This document shows positions 9,691 through 16,414 of a stretch of DNA of 64,000 bases, piece by piece. The DNA comes from Gammaproteobacteria bacterium. Lineage in GTDB: Bacteria; Pseudomonadota; Gammaproteobacteria; Xanthomonadales; Wenzhouxiangellaceae. Under the pieces are notes generated by a model. That model was given only the letters and a program-made list of their open reading frames with translations. It had not been told where the DNA came from and did no database searches. The position numbers were made by a program, and so were the translations under genes. The stretch spans positions 1 through 64,000 of the forward strand of contig JAHJQV010000063.1 of NCBI GenBank assembly GCA_018819105.1, in the 5' to 3' direction. Position 1 is the first letter of the stretch. Every line of letters starts with the position of its first letter.

Positions 9691-10449
9691 TTATTCCTTG
9701 CCCCAAAGCTGGCGCAGACGGGCATCACGGCCACAGCCGGAGCGATACATCTTGTAGCGCAGCGGGTTTTTGCGGTAGTAGTCCTGATGGTAATCCTCGG
9801 CCGGGTAGAAGGCCTGCAGCGGTTCGATGGCGGTGACGATCGGCGCGGGCAGATCGGTGGTGGCGCTGAGACGGGCCAGCGAGGCCTCGGCCTGCTGCTT
9901 CTGCTGGTCATCCGCATAGAAAATGGCGGTGCGGTACTGGTCGCCGACATCGCAGAACTGGCGGTCTCGGGTGGTCGGGTCGATGTTTTTCCAGAACACA
10001 TCCAGCAATTCGGCATAGCTGATGCGGGCCGGGTCGTACACCACCTTGACCACTTCGGCGTGGCCGGTGCCGCCTGCCACCACGTCCTGGTAGCTGGGGT
10101 TTTCGGTGTGGCCACCGGCATAGCCGGAGATCGTTTCGAGCACACCGTCCAGCTTGTCGTAGGGCGGTTCCATGCACCAGAAACAGCCGCCGGCAAAGAC
10201 GGCATGGGCGACACCGCCCTGATCGTTGGCCCGCTCGGCGGTCTGACTGTTGTCGCCCTCGCTGCTGTTGGCAGAAGCATCGGTGGATTGTTCGCTGATT
10301 GGGTTCATGGGTTCCTCTTGCAGGCTGCTGGCATGGAGTTCTCCGCCATCATTGGCACCGAGCTGATCGCCTCCGAGCCACCATAACAGCAACAGCAGCA
10401 GCAATAAAACGGTGTAGACCAATGTGTAGCGCAATGGGGATGATTTCAT
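9691..10449 (-). CDS. msrA: Membrane-anchored peptide methionine (S)-S-oxide reductase
   Basis: Reduces methionine-S-sulfoxide in damaged proteins. The catalytic motif GGCFWCMEPPYD is present at about residues 89-100, followed by the conserved GYAGGHTENPSYQDVVAGGTGHAEVV region and the QYRTAIFY and HQDYYRKNP blocks; this is a complete catalytic domain. The N-terminus is unusual in carrying a hydrophobic anchor (roughly residues 8-26, leucine-rich) and a linker of some 50 polar residues before the domain. This places the enzyme at the outer face of the inner membrane, or in the periplasm if cleaved. It is divergent from an exported msrB 251 bases away, which suggests a shared envelope-repair role. 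The resolving cysteine could be the C-terminal one in YRSGCGRD. Confidence 0.95.
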   Translation of the reverse strand: MKSSPLRYTLVYTVLLLLLLLLWWLGGDQLGANDGGELHASSLQEEPMNPISEQSTDASANSSEGDNSQTAERANDQGGVAHAVFAGGCFWCMEPPYDKLDGVLETISGYAGGHTENPSYQDVVAGGTGHAEVVKVVYDPARISYAELLDVFWKNIDPTTRDRQFCDVGDQYRTAIFYADDQQKQQAEASLARLSATTDLPAPIVTAIEPLQAFYPAEDYHQDYYRKNPLRYKMYRSGCGRDARLRQLWGKE

Positions 10450-10700
10450 GATCTTGGCGCTCTCTAGACAGACGATAAAAAAACTGAATCACATGTCAGC
10501 TGGCAACGCCATGCAGCCTATCAATGTTGTTATCGTTTATGGCTGCGAGGCGTTGTCTATCTGCGATGCATACTTCCGCGTATCGACAACCTGGGTTTCC
10601 TGATGGTTCCTGCTGTTGGCTGACATCTGACAATGAACCACGTTCGTACAATGGCATCAGACAGATGAGACGCCAACCCAAGCACAGAGGGACACTGAAG

Positions 10701-11318
10701 ATGAACAAACTGCGCAGAAGACTGCTCCAGACCAGCGCCGGGCTGGGATTGCTGGCCGGCTCGGGTATACTGTTGCGGGCCCAGGATCGGGGTCAGGAGA
10801 ACATGAGCACCGAAGTCAACCAGCATGGTGGAGATCCAGGCATGTCACAACAACCCCGCAGCGACCAGGACAGCGACTGGCGCGAGTTTGCACCGGCTGA
10901 TGCCGAATTCCCCGCCGCCGACGACAAGCTGGATCTGGACGACGCACAATGGCGCGAACGCCTGCATGGCGATGCCTACAGGGTGTTGCGCAAGGAAGGC
11001 ACCGAACGCGCCACCACCAGTCCGCTGCTGCATGAACACCGGCGCGGTCTGTTTGTCTGCGCCGGCTGCGATCTGCCGCTGTTCACCTCGGCGATGAAGT
11101 TTGACAGCGGCACCGGCTGGCCCAGCTTCACCACCACGATTGCCGGCCACATTGACACCAAGCGCGACTTCAAACTGTTCCTGCCGCGCACGGAGTACCA
11201 TTGCATCCGCTGCGGCGGTCATCAGGGCCATGTGTTTGACGATGGCCCGCCGCCGACCGGCCAGCGCTGGTGCAACAATGGCGTTGCGCTGAAGTTTTTG
11301 CCGGCTGCAGGCGCATAA
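10701..11318 (+). CDS. msrB: Tat-exported peptide methionine (R)-S-oxide reductase
   Basis: Reduces methionine-R-sulfoxide. The 205-residue product has zinc-binding CxxC pairs (FVCAGCDLPLF and YHCIRCGGHQGHVF), the SGTGWPSF substrate loop, and the catalytic cysteine in QRWCNNGVAL, where most family members have RYCxN. The N-terminus MNKLRRRLLQTSAGLGLLAG looks like a twin-arginine signal (RRRLLQ followed by a hydrophobic stretch), so export by Tat is predicted. The ATG at 10701 is preceded by AGAGG at a suitable distance. A TACAAT hexamer at 10647-10652 is a possible -10 box. It is divergent from membrane-anchored msrA; together they would repair both sulfoxide stereoisomers in the envelope. 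A REP-like inverted pair follows the gene. Confidence 0.95.
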   Translation: MNKLRRRLLQTSAGLGLLAGSGILLRAQDRGQENMSTEVNQHGGDPGMSQQPRSDQDSDWREFAPADAEFPAADDKLDLDDAQWRERLHGDAYRVLRKEGTERATTSPLLHEHRRGLFVCAGCDLPLFTSAMKFDSGTGWPSFTTTIAGHIDTKRDFKLFLPRTEYHCIRCGGHQGHVFDDGPPPTGQRWCNNGVALKFLPAAGA

Positions 11319-11348
11319 GACTCTCGTCTTTCGTATTTCCCGGTTTCA

Positions 11349-11427
11349 TGCCGGATGCGCTGCGCTTATCCGGCCTACCGTGAGCTGCCTTTGCTTGTAG
11401 GCCGGATAAGCATCGCGCATCCGGCAA
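11349..11427. repeat. REP-like inverted pair (GCCGGATGCGC...TTATCCGGC family)
   Basis: Two copies of a ~30-base palindromic unit face each other (11349-11378 and 11398-11427), the second differing from the reverse complement of the first by a few central bases. Each unit is itself a GCCGGATgcgc/gcTTATCCGGC type hairpin flanked by CCTAC, very similar to enterobacterial REP/BIME sequences. Other copies in this window are at 22192-22217 and within 30391-30812. Its position just after msrB allows a role in mRNA 3' end protection or termination. Confidence 0.7.
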
Positions 11428-11498
11428 GCCATGGTTTGCAGTATATCTACTGAGGTCACGCTGCTAGACTAACCTCTGACCAACCGCTGGGCTTACCC

Positions 11499-13424
11499 AT
11501 GTCAGGCACATCCCAATTCGCCCTGCTGAAGACGCGGCGTTTCCTGCCGTTTTTCATCACCCAGTCCGGTGGTGCGCTCAACGACAACATCTTCAAGAAT
11601 GCGCTGGCGGTGCTGATTGCCTTTCAGGGCAGCCAACTGGCCGGGATGAACAGCGATCAGCTGATCAACCTCAGTGCCGGTTTGTTCATTCTGCCGTTCT
11701 TTCTGTTTTCGGCCATGGTGGGCCAGTTCGCCGACAAGTACGAGCGCTCGCGGCAGATCCGCTTTATCAAGCTGCTGGAAGTGCTGATCATGCTGCTGGC
11801 GGCACTGGGCTTCTGGCTGCAGAGCATGTCGATACTGCTGGCGGTGCTGTTTCTGCTCGGCCTGCAGAGCACACTGTTTTCGCCGATCAAATACAGCCTG
11901 CTGCCGCAGGTGCTGAAAGTTGAGGAGCTGGTGGCCGGCAACGGCCTGGTCGAAGCCGGCACCTTTGTCGCCATTCTGCTGGGCACCGCGCTGGGTGCCT
12001 ATTTCATTGCCATCCCGCAAACCGGCACGCAGATCATCACCGTGCTGTGTCTGGCGGTGGCACTCACCGGCTACCTCTCCAGCCGTTATATTCCCACCCT
12101 GCCGGCCTGCGACAGCGGGCTGACCATCAACTGGAATCCGCTCAGCGAGAGCTGGCGCATTCTGCGCAATCTGGCCAGCCAGCGCACCCTGCTCAACAGC
12201 GTGCTGGGGCTGTCCTGGTTCTGGTTTTTCGGTGCCATCGTGCTGGTGCAGATTCCCAGCTACACCATCAACGTGCTGGGTGGCGCGGCCGAGATCACCG
12301 CCGGACTGCTGCTCACCTTCATCATCGGCATCAGCAGCGGCTCGCTGTTGTGTCACAAGCTGTCCGGCGACGAGATCGAGATCGGCCTGGTGCCGCTGGG
12401 CTCCATCGGCATGACCCTGTTTGCTGTCGATCTGTACTTCGCCAGCCCGTCCATGCCGCTGGGCGATGGTGTGCTGCTGGGACAGTTTCTCAGCACACCG
12501 GCGGTGTGGCGCATTCTGTTCGACATGGTCATGCTGGGCATATTCGGCGGCTTTTTTACCGTGCCGCTGTTTGCCGTGATCCAGCATCGCAGCCCGCCCA
12601 ACCGGCGTGCGCGCATCATGGCCGCCAACAGCATCCTTAATGCCGCCTTCATGGTGCTGGCCTCGGTCATGGCCATCTGGCTGCTGGGTGTGGGCTACAG
12701 CATTCCCGATCTGTTTCTGCTCACCGGCGTCTTCAATGCGGTGATCGCCGTCTACATTTACCTGCTGGTGCCGGAGTTTTTTCTGCGTTTCCTCGCCTGG
12801 CTGGGCACGCACACGTTTTATCGCCTGCGCGTGGATGGCCACGAGCACATCCCGACCACCGGTCCGGCACTGCTGATCTGCAATCACATCAGCTACATGG
12901 ATGCACCGATTCTGGCCGGCGCCACGCGACGTCCGCTGCGCTTTGTCATGCACCATCGCATCTGGCGGCAGCCACTGCTGAACTGGCTGTTCCGCAGCGC
13001 TGGTGCCATTCCCATTGCCAGTGGTGAGCGCGATCCGGCCGTGCTGGAGCAGGCCCATGCCAGCATCGACCGCTATCTGGCCGCTGGCGAACTGGTGATG
13101 ATCTTCCCCGAAGGCCAACTCACCCGCGATGGCAGCATGCAGCCGTTCAAACGCGGGGTGGAACAGATTCTCAGCCGCAACCCGGTGCCGGTGATTCCGG
13201 CCGCACTGCATGGCTTGTGGGGCAGCCGTTTCAGCATGTCGCGCCAGCAGACCCGGCTCAACCGCCAGCGACAGGGGCTTCTGCGCGAGGTACGCTTGCG
13301 CTTCGGTGCACCGCTGCCAGCCGCAGGCCAGAGCGCAGAGTCGCTGCAGCAACGCGTCAGCGAGCTGTATGCACAGCTGGATATGCTGGCCAGTGCGGAA
13401 CAGGATGCGGCAAGCGATTCGTGA
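11499..13424 (+). CDS. MFS lysophospholipid transporter fused to 1-acylglycerol-3-phosphate acyltransferase
   Basis: Two-domain membrane protein of 641 residues. Residues about 1-430 form a 12-helix major facilitator domain of the LplT type (N-terminal FFITQSGGALNDNIFKNAL, then the loop GQFADKYERSRQIRF). Residues about 440-630 form a PlsC acyltransferase domain with the catalytic HxxxxD in CNHISYMDAP, the substrate motif FPEGQLTRDG, and VPVIPAALHG. The likely job is flipping lysophospholipids inward and re-acylating them. Known longer relatives carry a third acyl-ACP synthetase (Aas) domain, which is missing here. The frame opens just after a noncoding gap. Its stop overlaps the start of the ABC ATPase gene by one base (TGATG), so the three genes 11499-15732 form one operon. 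Confidence 0.92.
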   Translation: MSGTSQFALLKTRRFLPFFITQSGGALNDNIFKNALAVLIAFQGSQLAGMNSDQLINLSAGLFILPFFLFSAMVGQFADKYERSRQIRFIKLLEVLIMLLAALGFWLQSMSILLAVLFLLGLQSTLFSPIKYSLLPQVLKVEELVAGNGLVEAGTFVAILLGTALGAYFIAIPQTGTQIITVLCLAVALTGYLSSRYIPTLPACDSGLTINWNPLSESWRILRNLASQRTLLNSVLGLSWFWFFGAIVLVQIPSYTINVLGGAAEITAGLLLTFIIGISSGSLLCHKLSGDEIEIGLVPLGSIGMTLFAVDLYFASPSMPLGDGVLLGQFLSTPAVWRILFDMVMLGIFGGFFTVPLFAVIQHRSPPNRRARIMAANSILNAAFMVLASVMAIWLLGVGYSIPDLFLLTGVFNAVIAVYIYLLVPEFFLRFLAWLGTHTFYRLRVDGHEHIPTTGPALLICNHISYMDAPILAGATRRPLRFVMHHRIWRQPLLNWLFRSAGAIPIASGERDPAVLEQAHASIDRYLAAGELVMIFPEGQLTRDGSMQPFKRGVEQILSRNPVPVIPAALHGLWGSRFSMSRQQTRLNRQRQGLLREVRLRFGAPLPAAGQSAESLQQRVSELYAQLDMLASAEQDAASDS

Positions 13425-14176
13425 TGATTTCACTGCAGCAGGTCAGCAAAAGCTATCAGCGTCAATTCGACGCACTGGCCCCGCTGTCACTGGAGATCGC
13501 CGCCGGCGAGCTGCTGGTGCTGTTGGGCTCGTCGGGTTCCGGCAAGAGCACACTGCTGAAACTGATCAACCGTCTGCTGGAGCCGGACAGCGGTCAGATC
13601 CTGCTGCAGGGCAAGCCGCTGCAGGCGCACGATCCGGTGGCGCTGCGCCGCAGCATCGGCTATGTGTTTCAGGGCATCGGTCTGTTGCCGCATCTGAACA
13701 TCATCGACAACGTGACCACCGTGCCACGTCTGCGTGGTGATGATCCGGCACAGGCACTGCAACAGGCCAGAGCACTGCTGCACAGCGTCAACCTTGATCC
13801 CGATCAGTATGCCGACCGCCTGCCGCAGGCGTTGTCCGGCGGCCAGCAGCAACGCGTGGGCGTGGCCCGGGCACTGGCCACCGGTGCCAGCCTGCTGCTC
13901 ATGGATGAGCCGTTCGGCGCGCTCGATGCGATCACCCGCGACGAGTTGCAAAGCATGCTGCTGGATCTGCATCGGCGTCTGCACAAGACCATCGTGTTTG
14001 TCACCCACGACATTTTCGAGGCGGTGCGTCTGGCCGATCGCATCGTCGTCATGCATGCCGGGCGCATCGAACAGATCGGCACGGCCAGTGAGCTGATCAA
14101 TCAGCCGGCCAGCGAGTTTGTCGAGCTGCTGTTCAGCAAACCGCTGCAGGCGCTCAAACACCTGCAGCAGACATGA
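13424..14176 (+). CDS. Osmoprotectant/glycine betaine-type ABC transporter ATPase
   Basis: A 250-residue ABC ATPase of the OpuCA/ProV class. Walker A is GSSGSGKST, the signature is LSGGQQQRVGVARAL, Walker B is LLLMDEPFGALD, and FVTHDIFEA carries the switch histidine. The C-terminal CBS pair found in full-length OpuCA/ProV is absent, so ionic-strength sensing through CBS domains is not expected. The start at 13424 (MISLQQVSKSY) is chosen; a GTG one codon earlier would also work. It is translationally coupled to the acyltransferase fusion upstream (1-base overlap) and to the permease-binding protein gene downstream (4-base ATGA overlap). Substrate could be betaine, choline, carnitine or ergothioneine-like; it cannot be fixed from sequence alone. 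Confidence 0.93.
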   Translation: MISLQQVSKSYQRQFDALAPLSLEIAAGELLVLLGSSGSGKSTLLKLINRLLEPDSGQILLQGKPLQAHDPVALRRSIGYVFQGIGLLPHLNIIDNVTTVPRLRGDDPAQALQQARALLHSVNLDPDQYADRLPQALSGGQQQRVGVARALATGASLLLMDEPFGALDAITRDELQSMLLDLHRRLHKTIVFVTHDIFEAVRLADRIVVMHAGRIEQIGTASELINQPASEFVELLFSKPLQALKHLQQT

Positions 14177-15732
14177 ACGGCTTGCTGTCATTCATGGCCG
14201 GGCGCTGGCCCGAACTGGGGCAGAAACTGCTGCAGCATGCCCTGCTCACAGGCATTTCCACCACAGTGGCCATTGTCATCGGTCTGGGACTGGGCATTGT
14301 GCTGAGTCGCCGGCGCGCCTGGCAGGGGCCGGTCATGGCCATGGTCAATGCCGTGCAGACCATCCCCAGCCTGGCCATGCTGGCGTTTCTGCTGCCGCTG
14401 TTCGGCATCGGCATGCTGCCGGCGCTGATTGCGCTAACGCTGTATGCGCTGCTGCCGATCATGCGCAACACCCTGACCGGCATCGACGGTCTGCCAGCAG
14501 ACATCATCGAGGCCTGTGCGGCGCTGGGGTTCACCGATCGCCAGCGCCTGTGGCAGGTGGAGTTGCCGCTGGCGTTGCCGACCATCATGGCCGGCATTCG
14601 CACGGCGGCGGTGATCAGCGTCGGTGTGGCCACGCTGGCTGCCTTCATCGGTGCTGGCGGGCTGGGCGATTTCATCGTGCGCGGCCTGGCCGTCAACAAC
14701 AATGCACTGGTGCTGCTGGGTGCGGTGCCGGCGGCGCTGCTGGCATTGCTGCTGGATCGTATGTTGCACGCGCTGGAACATCATCTGCGCCAACGGCGAG
14801 CCGCTGCCGCCGCCATGCCGGTGCGGTTGCCATCGACAGGCAGGCTGCTCATTGCCAGCGTTGCTGTCGGATCGCTGCTGCTGGGCAGCCTGGTGTTGTG
14901 GCACAGCCAGCGCGATGACGGCGACAGCATTCGCGTGGCAAGCAAGAATTACACCGAGCAGTATGTGCTGGCAGAAATCATGGCGCAGCTGCTGGAGGCA
15001 CACACCGACCTGAAGGTCGAGCTCAAGCTGAACCTGGGCAGCGTCAATGTCATTCACAACGCACTGCGCAACGACGAGGTGGATCTGTACGCCGAATACA
15101 CCGGCACCGCCTGGCGGGTGATCCTGGAACAACAACAGACGCTGGATTCAGCCAGCACTTTCGCGCAGGTGCAACAGGCCTATGCGCAGCGGTTTCAACT
15201 GCACTGGCTGGCACCGTTCGGCTACGAGAACACCTATGCCATCCTGGTTACCGAGGAACTGGCGGCGCAGCACAAGCTGACCACCATCAGCGATCTGGCC
15301 GCCATCGCGCCGCAGCTGGTGATGGGTTTCGCCGCCGAGTTTCATGAGCGCAGTGACGGTTATCCGGCGCTGCAACAGGCCTACGGACTGCGCTTTGCCG
15401 ACACCGCCGAGATGGACCTGGGACTGCTTTACCAGGCCTTGCGTGAAGGTCGCATAGATGTCGCTGCCGGCAACTCCACCGATGGCCGCATCCCCACCTT
15501 CAGACTGCGCATGCTGCGCGATGATCTGGGCTTTTTCCCGCCCTATGACGCCGCCCCGGTGATCCGCGCCGAACTGCTGCGACAACATCCGCAGCTTGCC
15601 GAAGTGCTGCAGCGCCTGGCTGGCCGTATCGACACCACAACCATGCAGGCGATGAATCGGGCCGTGGATCAACAGCAGCAATCGGCCGCCGCCGTGGCGA
15701 GCGAATTTCTGCGCCGGCAGGGACTGCTGTAG
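14173..15732 (+). CDS. ABC transporter permease fused to substrate-binding domain (OpuC/Opu type)
   Basis: A 519-residue fusion. Residues about 1-205 are a ProW-like permease with five to six helices and the EAA-type loop IIEACAALGFTDRQRLWQVELPLALPTIMAG. A further helix (about 218-241) then leads to an extracytoplasmic OpuAC-like binding domain (about 250-519) beginning IRVASKNYTEQYVLAEIM and including EVDLYAEYTGTAW and AAGNSTDGRI. Such permease-binding fusions are known in osmoprotectant and ergothioneine importers. With the ATPase upstream this makes a complete importer from two genes. The motif GSVNVIHNALRNDEVDLYAEYTG fits the quaternary-amine binder family; ligand remains inferred. No terminator is visible after the stop. 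Confidence 0.92.
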   Translation: MNGLLSFMAGRWPELGQKLLQHALLTGISTTVAIVIGLGLGIVLSRRRAWQGPVMAMVNAVQTIPSLAMLAFLLPLFGIGMLPALIALTLYALLPIMRNTLTGIDGLPADIIEACAALGFTDRQRLWQVELPLALPTIMAGIRTAAVISVGVATLAAFIGAGGLGDFIVRGLAVNNNALVLLGAVPAALLALLLDRMLHALEHHLRQRRAAAAAMPVRLPSTGRLLIASVAVGSLLLGSLVLWHSQRDDGDSIRVASKNYTEQYVLAEIMAQLLEAHTDLKVELKLNLGSVNVIHNALRNDEVDLYAEYTGTAWRVILEQQQTLDSASTFAQVQQAYAQRFQLHWLAPFGYENTYAILVTEELAAQHKLTTISDLAAIAPQLVMGFAAEFHERSDGYPALQQAYGLRFADTAEMDLGLLYQALREGRIDVAAGNSTDGRIPTFRLRMLRDDLGFFPPYDAAPVIRAELLRQHPQLAEVLQRLAGRIDTTTMQAMNRAVDQQQQSAAAVASEFLRRQGLL

Positions 15733-15796
15733 CCTCGCATGGCCACAGCACTGCAATTTCCTACAAACCAGCGCAGCGATGTAGGACAGCAAGCTG

Positions 15797-15824
15797 TTGA
15801 TTGCAGGAACAATCAGGCTATACT
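15797..15824 (+). promoter_or_regulatory. Candidate sigma70 promoter for the ECF sigma-kinase pair
   Basis: TTGATT (15797-15802) and TATACT (15819-15824) are separated by 16 bases and lie 37 bases before the ATG at 15861. This is a good housekeeping-type match. A TCCTAC/GTAGGA inverted repeat lies just upstream, near 15770-15786. Confidence 0.5.
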
Positions 15825-15860
15825 TCCAGCAAGAGTCAGAATCATCGCAGGCAAACAACA

Positions 15861-16400
15861 ATGGCAACTGCAGTGCGATTGGCCGCATCCATCCCGGCCG
15901 ACAACAGGGACATGCTGGAGCAGTTTCCCGAACTGTATAGTACGCTGCGCCATATCGCCCGGCGGGAGCGTCGTCGCAACCCTTCTGACACCATGAACAC
16001 CACGGTGGTGGTCAACGAAGCCTGGCTGAAGCTGAAACACAGCTCGATGCAATGGCAGGATGAGCAGCACTATCTCGCCACTGCCGCGCTGGCCATGCGC
16101 CAGCTGCTGGTTGACTATGCCCGTCGCAGTGCTGCCACCAAGCGCACGCGGGTGGACGATTGCCCGCTGTTCAACAACGACTGCGAGCTGAACAAAACCA
16201 GCAGCTCGATTCTGGCGCTGGATCAGGCTCTGCAACAGCTGGAACAGTTGGAGCCGCGCCTGACCCGCCTGGTCGAACTGCGCTTTTTTGCCGGTCTGAC
16301 CCTGCCGGAATCTGCCCGCTGTCTGGGCATCTCGCCGCGCACCGCCAATCGCGAGTGGAGCAGAGCCCGCGCATTCATACAGACCGCCATGCAGTCCTGA
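15861..16400 (+). CDS. ECF-type RNA polymerase sigma factor (TIGR02999/PF07638 group)
   Basis: A 179-residue sigma factor of the subgroup habitually encoded beside Ser/Thr kinases. Region 2 is seen in PELYSTLRHIARRERRR... NTTVVVNEAWLKL, with the group-typical block YLATAALAMRQLLVDYARR; region 4 is a helix-turn-helix in LTLPESARCLGISPRTANREWSRARAFI. There is no signal or extension. The ATG at 15861 is the natural start because the conserved domain begins within 20 residues. The kinase gene follows after 14 bases, so the two are co-transcribed. By analogy the kinase may control this sigma factor by phosphorylation in place of a classical anti-sigma factor; this is inference. Confidence 0.9.
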   Translation: MATAVRLAASIPADNRDMLEQFPELYSTLRHIARRERRRNPSDTMNTTVVVNEAWLKLKHSSMQWQDEQHYLATAALAMRQLLVDYARRSAATKRTRVDDCPLFNNDCELNKTSSSILALDQALQQLEQLEPRLTRLVELRFFAGLTLPESARCLGISPRTANREWSRARAFIQTAMQS

Positions 16401-16414
16401 GCGGCTCACCCAGC

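Noticed and set aside
11502-13433. A 643-codon open frame antisense to the transporter-acyltransferase fusion
   Set aside because: It is a mirror of a GC-rich gene: the product is rich in Gln, His and Arg without any domain, while the plus strand has complete MFS and PlsC motifs.
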